A DNA stretch of 64,000 nt from Dirofilaria immitis (Eukaryota; Nematoda; Chromadorea; Rhabditida; Onchocercidae), in NCBI GenBank assembly GCA_024305405.1, contig JAKNDB010000110.1, positions 1,426,001-1,490,000 on the forward strand. Direction: 5' to 3'. A model generated the notes under the pieces. That model saw only the letters and a program-made list of their open reading frames with translations, did not search any database and was not told the DNA's origin. Position numbers and translations under genes: made by a program. This document shows, in pieces, positions 14,488 to 28,531 of the stretch; within the stretch, counting starts at the first letter, position 1; every line of letters begins with the position of its first letter.

Positions 14488-14585
14488 CTATCCGACAATA
14501 TTAATTCGTCGCTTAGCTTTTACAACTTTTGGCATTTTAAATTTATCTTCTAGCGCATCAAGAATCACCAAATCGATTTTATCAT
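14488..14585 (-). CDS. Last exon of an unidentified gene upstream of pdhb-1
   Basis: After an AAG acceptor the minus strand reads about 32 codons, entering in phase 1, to a TAG at 14488-14490. The product is charged and ends KAKRRINIVG. The amino acid make-up is that of a normal protein, but I do not recognise the family and could not find its 5' exons in the AT-rich DNA above it. The stop is only 95 bp before the pdhb-1 start, on the same strand, which is typical nematode operon spacing. It could instead be a chance open frame. Confidence 0.45.
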
Positions 14586-17500
14586 CTTAATTTAAATAAT
14601 AAGAAAAATTAATGATTATGCAGCTGGTCCGTCTCAATATGCTGAAATTTTCTTCATTTCATTTCTCTCATTTATCCATTCTTTCCTATCTCTTATCAGA
14701 AGATGAAATTCACAGTTCTTTTACATTTTTTTACTGAAATAAAATATTAAATAGTTATGTAAAAAAGAAAGAAAACAAGGCTATTAGTTTGGAAATAATA
14801 TAATATGCCAGGAAATGCATTCCTATAAATATCAGGATATCTAAAGCTGAGCTTAAAAAAAGAAAACAAACTCTTAGCACATTTGTTATTTTCATAAAGT
14901 GCAAGGAACAATACAACACTTTTTGAAAATTCCACCTGTTTTACATTTTCAGAAATTTATTATTCATTACTGCAATAATATGAAAATATTTCAAAACTTT
15001 AGTTTTATTAATTACTTTTACTAAATTACATTTTACGTTTGCGAACTTCAAAAATCAATAATTCATGCGAATATTATATTAAAAAATAAAATTAGTTGAA
15101 AATTAATTCTTTCATATTTTCATCGATAAAATATGTATCTATAAATTGCTTATTGCCAAATTAGGAACGATACCGATTATCATTAATAAGTCAAAAATCA
15201 AAATTATTATTAGGAATTACATCAGTCCTTGTTCTCGAGTACATACATAGTAATTAAAATAATTTTAGGCAAAAATTCAAAAATCGGTCATAAAAGAAAC
15301 ATTGCGGCTAAGTAAAATTATTATAGTTTTCAAATAGGCATGAATAAATGTGCTCAGTTTCAATTCGAATATATTTACATAACGATGATACCTTTATTTA
15401 ACAGGCTTTTGATATGATTGATAAATTTTAAATTTAGACAGTAGGTCTATTCTTTATATAAATGTTATAAATTATAATAATTTTCCGTTAAGAATATTTT
15501 TGGTGCGAAAATTTAGAGCACATAGAGAAAAGTAGGATAGCTAAATTTGAATTTTTATGGAATATTTATATTTAAATATTTTTCGAATAACCATTACGAT
15601 ATGCTTGAAACTGCTTTAATATGGAAATGTAGAACAATGCTTTGAAAAGAATCCATAACTATTTAATAATAAAAATTTAAAAGAGAATTGGAATATTAAA
15701 AGGAGAAGAAGGAAATAGCAACATATAATAAAAGATGCGAAGGTGAATGTGACTGGCTCAAAAATATTTAATATATATATCTCTATTTCTTAGAGATATG
15801 AAGCATTAAAAAATATGACAATAAATTGGGAAAACAAAATTGTTAAAAAACGAAAAAGTGAAAATAACAAAACTTTTCACTCGCTAATAAGGAAAAAAAC
15901 ACAACTTCCAGTTGATGAAAATTGAAATTTGAAAGACATAAAAATAGTGAGAAAGATAAACAAATGTTTTGCAATATTTTCAGATATTTTCATCTACATG
16001 AATGAATAAATTTCTATTTAAATTGTTATAAAATTATCCAATCTTTATATTATTTTAATATCTCTAAAAACTTTTACTTCATCAATTAGATTAGTCTTAA
16101 TTAATGTTATATTATGGTAAGTATTAAATTAGATATTTTAACAACCGCAAATCCAATACCGTTGATTACACGGGATTTCAATATTTTATATTTTAATTTT
16201 ATACGAATACTTCATCCTTTATCATTTAGAATGATATCATAGTTTGTAATTACTTCATATAATATAAATTTGATGGATACCTTGCAATATTTGAAGAAAC
16301 GTTAACAAAATATAGTTAGTAGAAAAAGTTAATCCCATACCTCGTATCCTTTATATTTGATTTCTTGACATATAAAAGTTAACGATAATTTAAAGTGAAA
16401 ACTAAATTCAAGATTAATTGGTCGTAAAAAAATAATAAAACAACTGAAGTATACAAATTAATTCATTTTTTTCTGAAAGTAAAGTTGCTAGAAAAAATTA
16501 GCGAGTAAAAGTAAGAATGGCAACTATTAGATGAAATAACAATGATTAGTACCAATAGTAACATTATTTAGTATTCTCATAAGGTTTTTATTAATCGAAA
16601 TTTTTATGAAAATTAAATAGGATTTTATTTTGCATTGTTGCAAAACTTTGAGATTTTTTTCCTGGAATTAACGACAGATGTGGAAAATATCGTTTCGTTT
16701 GCATCTAAAAATATTTTTGGTTGATTTGGTTAAAAATGAAAATATCAAAATTATTCATATAATTTATTCATAGGTAATCAAATCAACATTCAATTTTATT
16801 CTCACGCATGTATTATTAATATTTTGCAATAAAATTTTTTAAATTAGAAGTTCTGCTACATAACATGCGTTTGACGCTAAAGATTTTGTGAAATTTGTTC
16901 TCTCAGAAATAACAATATCTACGTTACATCATACAATTACTTCGAATAATATGAATAATCAATACAACATCCAAAATCTTCTATGAAATTAAAACTAACT
17001 TCTACCTTATAAAAAAAGTTCAAATTATCAATATCCAAAATATATATATCATTCAGATTGTACCATTATTTTATTGAACAATCTTATCATTATCTATTAT
17101 CTGTTTCTATATTATTAATTAGCAAGATGAGTATCAAATAATACCATTTTGGAAATTGAATCGTTAGCTATAAGTGAAATGAAAAAATACTGGTAGCATA
17201 GGAAAGGAAATATATTTTACTTCTAAACCAACTTTAAATATGAAAAATTATTATTACTTTTATGATTACGATTATGAATACGATTATTATAGTTATTGCT
17301 TCCGAAATATTTTTTGTCAAGTATAGATGATTGAAATATTTGTGAGGTAAAGTGTTTAGATGATTGCACTGATTAAATTATGACATTTGATAATGATATT
17401 TTCTAACGAATAAAAGAAAATCTCGAAAATAATTAAGAGAAGTGAATTGATCTTTTCTTTAAAAAGTAGAGAGAGAGAAAAAATATTTATAATTGCAATG

Positions 17501-19702
17501 TGTTGTGGTGATTGAGCCCCTTACTGGATAGCTGTAGATGTTTAACTTTACTGATCATTGTAAACTTTTTTTTATCATTTAAGGATAAATATAAAATAAA
17601 TAAGAATATGAATATTTATTTCTATGCTTAAAAGGTGAAAATGTGAATTATTATTTATCATAGAAAATTAGCATGCATATGTATTATACATTTCCGAATA
17701 TAAGCATTAATTGATGTAGCTGTTATTATGGATTTACAACTAAATCATTTATTTAAAAATTATTGAACGAAATAAAGCAATCAATACTATGAACGATGTA
17801 CTTTAATATTTACTTTAATGGTATAATGGCAATTAGCGATGAAGGCATAATTAATGAAATAAATCTCAAATTGAATTAAATTTTAAAATTTCATAACAGA
17901 ACATCAATTTATGATAGTATTAGACTAGATAAATGATGTGAATTGAAATCAGTAAGAATGGTAATATCAATTGATACAATTTATTACGTAAGAATAATAA
18001 AATTTTATGCGCAAAAAAATTTTATATATCTTTCAATATTTGCCGATGAATTTATATGAACCAATTAATCCATTTTTTTGCCTTCTAAAATTCGATTAAA
18101 ATAATTATTATCCTTTCTCATAATTGAATTTCAACAATATATATCGACTAATCAGTTTCAAGCATTAAATTCTAAATGTTTGGTCTTTGAGGATTGTTAA
18201 CTGTTGTACGTGTTTATAACTAATTTAAGTTGAAAATAATCATTTTATTACAGTTTTGTAAATATTGATAGGTACAAACGGATAATTACTGGAAAAGTAC
18301 ATATAGAAATGACGAAATGTAGTCGAATAAAATTTGTTATTCTAATATTTTTTCAAGAAGGAATTAGCTCATCAATAGCTGAAATTACGAATGTATCTCA
18401 GGGCGATCTGAAAATATCCAAATGTTTCGATAAGTATATCTTATTCTGAATGACGTCCTTTATAGAATTTATGCATATATAAAACTGACAGAAATTATTC
18501 ACACATTCTTTTTGAATATGAAGAATTAAATTTTATTTTTAAAATTTGTTAGAAAAAAAAGTAGAAAAAACGAACGGAACTCGAAAACAGTTGTAGTTTG
18601 GAGAAGATAACGAAAGATTGTTTTTGCAGCAAACACAAACAATTTTTGGGTTTGCATAGAACTAATATTATATGCACTTGAAAAAATTTAAACAATAAAA
18701 AAGAATTCAGATGACTGAGCTGATTAATCATTTATTGCTATAGTAATAGTAACAAATATTTCAAAATTATTGTTGTAGTAACTGGCATTTTGCATAAGCA
18801 TTACGATATCATTCATTTATTCTTGCGTAATTTATACATCATTTATAGTGAAAACAAATAAATATGTGATAACATACTGCAATTAATATTTCGGAGGCAA
18901 CAATATTTGAATAATAAATTCTTGCCGTGGTCGCTGTTTGTTGTACATATGATTGATAAATAATAATAAGCAAAGATTTTTAACGACTATAAACATTTTT
19001 TAAATTTGACAAAATTATACGTATTTTCTTATTGTATAAAAAAATAATCCATGATTCCTGATTTTAATGTATCTGAATCTTTTTTTATCGTCACTTCTAA
19101 GTGTATTGATTTAATCGATAATTTCCTTTAAATTAGATCGATGAATCATATATCAATCAAAGTTTTCCTTTTTTTTCCATTATTTGGTTGTCATATAATT
19201 GATATTTTGCAAAGATTTGTAAATTTTGGAAATTTCGTTGACAAATATTTCAATTTTTGATTAGAAAATTAAAATAAAACGATGGGAAATACGATGCAAT
19301 GAAGCAAATATGGTTGAAATGCGTAAATTATCCGTAATTTTATTAAAATTTCTTTGAGAAGCGAATAATAAACTGATGTTGCTCATTGCTGGATTTCATT
19401 AATTCAAATTTCTTGCATTTAATTTAATTTGAAAATACGTTTTATTCCTAGTACTATCTTTGCTTCTATGAGCAACATAAGAAAAAAGTCCTCTAAAACT
19501 TGTTTTGTAGTAATTACCATAATCAAATCTCAAATATTTCAAATATTACTTTAGTTAAAAGTTTTACTGGATGAATCAGGACTTGCGTAAATTTGATGTT
19601 ATTTGAAACAGAAAAAAAGATTTTAGTGCTTAGATAGAAAAAAAATGATAAGCTGAGTGTGATACTTTAGGAAAAAGAAAACCGTCAACTTAAGTGTTTT
19701 TA
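14586..19702. other. AT-rich region between pdhb-1 operon and forkhead gene
   Basis: About 5 kb with no exon I can support except a possible tiny secreted peptide near 18.3 kb. It must contain the 5' end of the gene whose last exon lies at 14488-14585, and the 3' UTR of the forkhead gene. Confidence 0.55.
18309..18536 (+). CDS. Possible small secreted peptide (two exons)
   Basis: The ATG at 18309 opens a 47-codon frame starting MTKCSRIKFVILIFF, a basic then hydrophobic N-terminus like a signal peptide. A GT at 18436 follows GAT-AA, and an acceptor CAG about 55 bp later rejoins in phase and reads about 18 more codons to a TAG near 18550. The result would be a roughly 60-residue secreted peptide. 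No homologue is recognised and chance cannot be excluded in DNA of this composition. Confidence 0.2.
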
Positions 19703-22700
19703 TCACATGCACAAATCAAAAAACAGACATTCATCGGTGATTTTTAAATCGATTTCCTGCCATGGATGTTCTTCTGATTCAGCATTTGAGCTTACTGAAT
19801 TTTCGAAGCTACCGTTTGCGAAGGCATCGGTAAACCTTGGTAGTGGTGGTTGTCCAACTGGAATTGTTATTTTAAAATAGAATTTAAATATGCACAATTC
19901 TAGAACAAAAGAAAAGTCAAGTACCAGATAAAACTTTTATACAGAATCATTCAGTAAGCTGATTAATGCGATAGTGGTCGAATACAGAAGTTCTAAAATA
20001 CCGATGAGCCAATAAGTTTTGTTTTAGGTTAATAAAATAATGAAAACGTACAATCTGGTAAATTTAAAAAGTTGAGTTTTCTTGATTTCTCCACCATATT
20101 GGCGATTTATCGGACCCAATTACAGTTTGTAATTGGTGATAGCTATTCCCAACATCAGTTTGTAAAAATTCCTAAATATGACTAATTTAAATTCTGATAT
20201 TTGATTTATTATCATATCATTTTTGTACAGAAGTATTATGCAATCAAAGTAATGATGATGATAATTCATGGTTGTATGCATATATTTGTACATGTGTTTG
20301 CTTGCTTCATGATTAAAACAAACTTGTAGAAAGATAAAAATTCGTAATCAAAAAATGATAACAAAAATTCTGAAAATTGCTAAAAAATATGAGACGAGAA
20401 TTTTATCTTTAAACATTTATATTTTTATTACAACAGGTTTAAAACTAAGTTTCAACCTGATCATTTTCGTACTCTGGAAAGATCGAAATTGTTGGTGAAG
20501 GAACTGATGATGAGTGAAAATTAACATGTCCGTCACTTGCTGGAAAGAAAACGTTTCTTTTAAATAAATTCAAAATTTTGATATTGCATTTATTAAATTA
20601 AAATGAGAAGAGCACAAAATATACGTCACCATTTTAATTTCAGTTTGAGCTTTCTATTTTCAAAAAACAGTTTCTGTAAACTGTATTTTATATAATTAAA
20701 TAAGTTGAAAATGTTTCTACATTTTCATTCCTGAAAAAAAAACGCATTCTTGTGAACAGATTTTTCCCAATTATGTTTCAGACATTTAAATATATCTTAG
20801 AAATGGATTTGAAATAAATAATTCAAGAACCACATGTAAGTTCAATGTGATCGGGTGTAATGCTTCTTCAACATCTGCTTCCCTAATTGGTGCAGTTTGA
20901 TTGAAAAGATTGTCTGAACGTAAACTGTTTAGATCTGATTGTTCTGCAATCATTTTATTACTAATAGCAAAATAGAATTTGGCTTGAAATCACATATATT
21001 TTGTTATAAAATTGAAAAATTTTTTAAAAATTGAGTGTTAACAAAAGTTAGGTTAAAAATAATCTCAAAAAAAAAACTTTGTGTTTCTTTCTTAATTTTT
21101 GAATAACATTCTCTTTAGATCAAATATCCTGCAACAAATGTATATTTGAATTTGCGTTAATTTATTGCTAAACATCTTTGAAATTGGTTCTAATCATAAA
21201 GAGGAAATGGCAAAGAATTAAAACAGACTTCCTAATTCATTTTGCTTTTTAAGAACGACAGAATTGCGGGGTTTAAAGTTGGCTTGCAGCCTTTCTCCAA
21301 AACTTTCGTTCTGCTATGTGTCGATCCATTCTTTTTATTTTAAGACCAGACGAATCCATCCTAAAAATAGAACTTCATGTTTTTTATTTTAAGTAAAATT
21401 TTTTGAATTTTATCTTTCATCGTAAACATTTATCGTTTCTTAATAGATAATAAATTGTCACATAATTTATTTTTGGAGAAAATTGAACTTAATTTGATAT
21501 TTTATATCACTTTTCAAGAAAACATCAGGTGTGATGAAATATGTTTCATACAGTTTAGAGCGATATTGTTGAAGCGCTGTGTTTTTGAAATATCTTAACT
21601 GATAATCAAAAACCGCTATTTTTACCAAAACTTTATACCTTACAGTTACTAAAACTTATTCTTTAAATTAAAGATTGTCTTATTGTTATTTTTCTCTTTT
21701 AAATTTTCACAGTGTTGCAAATTCTAATCATTCATTTTGATAATTTTATTCCTTTTTGCTTTTTCTTTTTACATTTATATTATCTGATAATATTTGCAAA
21801 ACAAAAATGTATACAAGAAAAGAGTAAAAAATAAAAAAGAAAATGAAACAAACGCATTTTGATCGAGCATCCAATATGAACCCTTTCCTTTTTCACCTTT
21901 TTACGCGGTAATTTAATAAATTGCTTATTCAATGAAAGATTATGCCTTATTGAATTCTGAAATTATTTAATTCATTTTTAAGCTGATTAATGAAGAAATT
22001 GATATTAATTCCACTGATCAGAATTTAATTTTAATCAAACGGAACAAAATTTGTATGCTCAGAAAACGAGTATTATTGTCATTCGAACTCTTTTCATTTA
22101 TATTTCATTCCTTCTATTATCTTATTCTCCATTATATACCCTCAGGAAATACTATAGATCCGGTTTCTTACAATTTCTTTCATTTGAACATTTTTCTTTC
22201 TAACATTTTATCAAATGCTAGAAAATGAATTTAACTTAATTAAATTAAAAAATAACAATATTAAATAAAATGTAACATTTTTTTCACCTGCCAAGTAATA
22301 TCTGTTTTTCGATACCATGCAAAATTTTTTCTCACATAATCATAGATATCGCTAAGTAATACTTTATATTGTCCATGATGACGCATCGCTAACGTTATCA
22401 GTTCTGCATAACTATATGGTGGTTTTATAGCTTCTTTTGAAAAATCGACATCCTTTAGTATATTCTTCTGCATATATTATTTTCTATTTAGTAATTGAAG
22501 TAAACGATGATTAATTAAATTAATAAAAAACTATTTTCAATATTTGAAAATTCTATTATTAGAGATTTTAATTTTTCAATTTAAAGATTTCATAATATTC
22601 AGAACAAGAAAGAAATTTTTTTTTGAAATTAGAAGAATAAATTAAAATATTCAATCCTTTTTAATTGTGTCAAAACAAAAATATTTTCTGATAAATATCT

Positions 22701-25299
22701 ATTGAGAGGACGTTAAGACGATCTTTAGCAAGCATACAACTTCCAGTTATTGATATTGATTATAATATTAAAAGGTATTAGCAATAGCAGTTGTAGTAAA
22801 AGGAAGCATAGGTTGAATGCAATTACTTCCTTGGTAATCGCTAATTGAAATATGAAAAGAGTGGAAGACATAATTTCATGCTAAACATACTATCGAATGT
22901 TGTCTAATGGATATATTTTACTGCGATAACTGGTAAGATTAGCATAAATGTAAATTATATTGGTATAAAATTTGATTGAAATAGAGTATTAGATTTTTGA
23001 AAAGATTAATTATAAAAATGGAAGAGAAGCGTAATGTGAAATATTTGTTTCATTAATATTTACATTATTTAATACTACAATGAGAAAATTTTGATTTTAT
23101 TTTTAGCATGTGTATGTGTTTTCCAATATTTCTTTTGATGACCAATTTTTTTCTGTCGTATATCGATACAATTGTGATATAAGAAAAAGTAATCAATAAT
23201 TTATATATTATTCGTTATTAGATGATTAACAACTATAACTGCATGAAGAATTATAAAGCAGATTTGAAATTTAAAAGCAACATTAAATAATTTCATTTTT
23301 TTAAATGAAGAACAAGTTTTATCACATTCGTAATTCCAGTGCCAAGTTTATACATAAATTGAATTGTTCAAAATATTTGAATGAAGTTTATTAATTACTT
23401 GGCAAAATTTTTTCCGATTAAAAGAAATATTAAACTTACCTCGCCATTATGAATCTTTGAACGGCTCGTGCATTGCAAAAAATTGGGAGCAAGTGGATCA
23501 GGATTAGGTAATGTTGTTGATTTACGCTTTACGGAATTTGTTAACCAGTCAAGACTGGGTAATTGGCAGTCTTCGTCATGCATCACCTTTCTTCCATCAC
23601 TAGCTTTATTAGCTAAGCAGAAATTTTGAAATGCTGAAAATATGTGGATGAATAAAAAGTCTGAGCTATTTTGAACGCCATATTATAAAATTATAACACC
23701 TGATATTGCAGTAAACATTAAACTAATCGATAATCCTTTAAACATATCTAAATATTAGAAGTTGGAAGTCAATCAATAATTCAATTAAATGCTGCACGAA
23801 AATAACATTGAAACAAGTTTTAAAAGTTCTGCAAACATTAAAAAAGATTTTTGTTAGATACTGAATTGAGCAATAATTTTAGAAATCCTAAAAGTAAATG
23901 GATTAATGGAAGAAATCCAGGAAAAAGTATTGAAGGGAAATAGGAGAAAGAGGCAGGATGAGATAAGGAGATGGAGGACACTGGTAGTAAATGGGTGGGA
24001 TGGTGTCATGGACGGGGGCAATCACTATTGTTAGCTAACGGTGACAGTCTGCCCAAGGCACCGATACTAATACTTCCCACCTGGACTCAGCATCACGAGA
24101 GCGAATAAGCCCAATTTTACAACTGACCTATTGAATTCTTCCCGAAAATTTCAAACGTATAATATTTTACTAAATTTTATATTCGTTATGTCTAACTGTG
24201 CTGACTAATAGCATATGTACTTCAGAAAATTTTGAATTTATGAAATTTACACTTAAGAATTTACATTTAACTCTAAACTTTTTCAAGCAATAGAAAAATA
24301 ATTAATATTACTATTGAATTTAGGTAAAATTAAGATCAAATTTGCATTCTTACTGAATTATCGAACTAACATTTAAACCAAAAACATGTCACATTTGAAA
24401 AATTATGAAGAAACGATACGACTGATTTTTTGGAACGAAATAAATTACCCTAAATGATAAATTTCATGCATTTTGAGACTAATTGGCCAGGAAATGCAAC
24501 AGCCAGAAATTCGGTTTTGCTCAATATTTACAAATGAAATGGGCGGAGGATGAAAGGGAAAAGTGGAAAGGTTGATGATGATCGCTTATGTTATTTATTT
24601 CATGTCCTCATTTATTAATAGTACGCTATTATATTCGTATTACCAATGCATCTGCTTGCTATTTGTTAATTATGTATAACTTTCTATTAAATTTTCTAAA
24701 ATTGCATATCACTTATTAATTTTTCCAATCTTTCTTAAAATTAGCGTAAATCAAAAATAATAAAAGATATTTCTTCTGCTTTCTTACAATGATAGATATA
24801 ATATTATTATTATTATTTTTTTAGTTATCTTTTGCGACAGATTTCACGATATTATTTTTTCATCCGTCTTATTTTAATACAGCCTATCTCATTTTAATTT
24901 AAAAAGATTTTTTTTTTAAATACAACCTTTTTAGAGAATTACTATTCCAACTTTTCTACTTATATTTTTTATTTTCATAAAAATAATAGCACATTAGGCA
25001 AATAAATACTATTGATGATCAAAATATAATTTATATATTAAAATTTTCGGTAAAAAAAATAAATTTATCTATTTTCCAAATTGTAAATAAATAAATACAT
25101 AAATGTATATTTTTAGATATTGCCAAGATAATATGCTGGAAATAGACGCAAGAGGAAATGAGAAAATATTGCTTTCATTATTTAAATCCCAGTTACTATT
25201 CCGCCCAGTTTCATTCGAATTTTTAATTTGGAATCTTAAGATAAGGAAGTTGATACACTTACCGACTCTGTTTTTGCTCTGAAATTTTTGGATTGCCAT
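19703..25299 (-). CDS. FOXJ1/FKH-8-class forkhead transcription factor
   Basis: Winged-helix transcription factor. FOXJ1-class proteins switch on cilium genes, and in nematodes FKH-8 does this in ciliated sensory neurons (family knowledge). Exons on the minus strand: 25263-25299 (starts MAIQKFQSKNRV), 23440-23633, 22288-22467, 21897-21956, then about 21229-21360, 20834-20943, about 20452-20537, and 19703-19857. The first four join in perfect phase. Residues of exon 2 read LPSLDWLTN, like the FOXJ1 motif before the forkhead. Exon 3 gives IKPPYSYAELITLAM and ends TDITWQ; exon 4 gives NSIRHNLSLNKQFIKLPRKK, the recognition helix. The wing that follows lacks the usual GKGGFW and reads KRMDRHIAER, alignable with RIDPQYAER of FOXJ1; a one-base shift is needed at this junction. 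Exons 7 and 8 are coding-like but their phases do not agree, so the C-terminus is provisional. Intron 1 holds a GC-rich patch. Confidence 0.8.
23985..24115. promoter_or_regulatory. GC-rich patch in intron 1 of the forkhead gene
   Basis: About 130 bp much richer in G and C than its surroundings, including a perfect 10-bp palindrome GTTAGCTAAC at 24030-24039 flanked by GGGCA/TGCCC arms. It is non-coding in both strands. Its place in the first intron suggests an enhancer or a structured RNA, but this is inference. Confidence 0.3.
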
Positions 25300-28200
25300 A
25301 TTAGATAGGACATTTAAATCTGATGACTGTATGATAAAATTTTAAAATTAGGATTTGTTATGATTTCCTTAAATGGAATTAACAAATTGCAGAAGACATT
25401 TATCAACATGAATAATATCCTTTTTCTATAATATCTTTAAAAGATTTCATTAGCGACAATTGAATGAAACTATTCATGCCCTTTCAGCGATCAAAAGTCA
25501 CAAAAGTTGACCTACAGGACTATATGACTATGATTTAATATGATTTAAGCACTCTATTAATGATTTAAGATATGATTTAAACACTCTACTAAATTCACTT
25601 TGAAAATATCCAATTAAGAAATTTGAAATAATAATTGTACCAGAATCTGTTTTACACGACTAATTGTTAACTGATAAGTCATCTTCTCATTCTTAATTAG
25701 CGTTTTGCGTGAGATTATCTGGCGTAGATCTTTATTCTAATGAGTTAAAATTTCATCCTTAATTGTTTATTCGTGTAGAAGAAATAATTCCAATCTTATT
25801 ACTACATATAATAAGTCTCGAAACATATAATCAATGTTGCAAAAAGATATGTGAAACTTTTGTATTAATTTGAGAGACACTGTACTTACAAAGTTGGAAA
25901 TTGGTTGCAATAATTCGACTATTAGTGTCGAATTTTAAAAATAAATCAAAATAAAAAAATATTTAACAATTTATATAACTATCACATTTTAATAGTAAGA
26001 GGAAAATCTTTCGATAATTATGTTTTAAATAATTTATAAGCACGGTTTATTTTCATATTCACAATTAATGCAATTGTAACAGTATAAGTATAAATTAATT
26101 ATTGCTAATTGGTAAATAATATTAAATTGACAGAAGTAATGAATCTAACCTGATTTTGAGAACTTATCACGCCAAAATTATGGATTGTTTGACGCAATTG
26201 CTATGATATATGAAAATTAAATTTTTTATACTTCTGCAGGTAAAAACACTCAAATACGGATGATAAAGCAAATATGATCATTCATTTATTCCTCCGATAA
26301 TAATAACAATTCGTTCTAATGAAATTGATCATGAATTTTCTATATTTCACATTCCATTTTCTTCATATAAGAGCTAAATTTTATTTATTGCAATAATTCT
26401 TGATGTTAATGATCAAAACATTATGAACACAACTGCTAATACATCGATAATTGCGATTCATTTAATTCGTTAATAATTGAGATTCATTTTAATCAAACTC
26501 TCTTAGCCAATATAATTTGTTTAAAAGCATCATCACACTTCTGTCACAACTATAATCATTTATTATTTATTTATCATTAAAATAAGTGATTGCAGAAAAG
26601 TGTAAATTTCGCTTAATTTTTCAACAACATTTAACAAATAATCTTTTTCTCAAACATTTCATTTATTTTGATTATGATTGTATTTGCAAAACCAATGAAA
26701 GCACAATGAGGTGTTCATTGTATTCAATTTCACTTCTTAAAACTTATATATTATAATAAATTTTTATCACAGATTCATCACTATAACATCAAAATTAGAT
26801 ATAATTTAAATGATTTTATTTCATTATTTTCTCAATTTCTGCTTTATATTTATTTAGGAAATATTTAATATTTCAAAATTCATCTTATCTTCATCATAAA
26901 TCATCGTCCAATTTACGATCTTTCATATTTTCAAGCAAACAAATTTTCATTCCCATCATTTATTTTTCCTTCCATATTTTTTAAGTTAGGCTTATAATCC
27001 GGTTTTCTTCTGGCTCACTACTACTATATTATTATTTTTATTATAACCATCATTATCAGTAGTAATATTAATAATAATAGTAACTGTCAGAACAATAGTA
27101 GCTGCCAGAAAAACCGAAATAATTTTGCAAGTTATAGATATGGAGAAACAATCCAAGAATCTTTGTATCAAAGAAATAAATATCTTGGTGTAACCAAGCT
27201 TTGACTCTTGTGCTATGTCAACATAATGGAAAATTTGTTGCGCTATAGTAACATGAAGTAACAAACTGTGACTTTATGGAGGTTGAAAGCTTAGGATCAT
27301 TCATTATGATTAGAAACAAAAGAAAAAACGATCACTATGAACCTCAATTAGATTGAACAGAACCTTGAAGAAACTCTTGAAGAAATTCAAAAGCACTCCT
27401 TCGATTGAACAATAGCGAAGAAAAAACGGATAATTGATTGCCTATAACTGTCTGTCGACCAATAAAACCTTTATCATATCTATTCGTTTAGCCAAGCATC
27501 ATGAAATTTTGATGACAGGGGCATTACAATCATTAATTTATTGATATTAATTATTGTTATTTATATAAGATGACAAAAAGGAACGAAGAAAATAATATGT
27601 ACAAGTGATTTCAGAAAATTGTACGTTGCTAAATCTTATTTTGTCAATAACTCTTTGTCTACTCAACAAATCGTTAAACTGCAAAGCAAATATTTTCAGA
27701 TGAAAAAGAAAAGAAGAGAAAAAAGCTGACATTATATGGAAGATTTCTGAGTGGATAATTATAGACGATGCATGAACAGGTTGTTGAAGAATGGACAACT
27801 TGCTTTGCTCATCAGATTTTTCATCATTTAGAATTTTCATTTGGTAAAACTTTGCTACAATTGTCGTCCTACTTTTCTATTCCAATAGCATTTATTCAAT
27901 TTTTTCTTTCCTTTTTCCGCATTATTGAAATATCTCCTGAATAGGCTTTTTAACAAATGAAATCCATGTCAAAATAACTTTAACTTCGCAATTGTTGAAG
28001 TTTTTTAAAATTTACACTAATTAATTTTTCAGTCGGTATGACAAAAAAATCGATGCTAATCTTTCAATATTTAGTGTTTCTTTTATCAAACTACACAATC
28101 GTTATATTTTAATTTTTTCTTATCAGATCTATTTAGTGATTTTGATAACAAGCACAATGACAAAACAATTCGTGAATTTGTTATTTTTTTCATTAAAAAT

Positions 28201-28531
28201 AATATTTTGGTTAAATAGAGTTTTGGTAATCCTGCCAGCTATTAAACTTTGATTAATCTAATAAACTAATATTTAAGTTGAAAAAGAAGTAAGTTGGTAT
28301 AAATTAATGGCAATCATTTATAATAATGAAAATTACCAATGGTATAGTATAATTCATATCGTTACCACATTCTTAATCTTTGTTATAAACTGATTTATCC
28401 AATTTAAGGTTTGTTATTTACTGATCATTTCTAAATTCAGATCAGCATTTCATTTTATTTTCTGTTTCAGAATTTCCAGTAATTTTCAAAGAATTGTTAC
28501 TTTAAGAACAAATTTCACAAGTGATAAGCTG
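25300..28531. other. Divergent intergenic region (forkhead gene / astacin)
   Basis: Separates the head-to-head starts of the forkhead gene (-) and the astacin (+), so it should carry both promoters. A minus-strand frame at 26992-27264 encodes a single hydrophobic segment and one at 27547-27840 is unremarkable; neither has splice signals or recognisable similarity. A tandem-like repeat lies at 25539-25592. Confidence 0.55.
25539..25592. repeat. Short direct repeat, about 31-bp period
   Basis: Two copies of ATATGATTTAAGCACTCTAT-type sequence (with single-base differences), starting near 25539 and 25570. Confidence 0.6.

Noticed and set aside
26992..27264. 90-codon minus-strand frame with one hydrophobic segment
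   Set aside because: Low-complexity Ile/Val/Asn codons from ATT/AAT repeats; no signals or relatives recognised.
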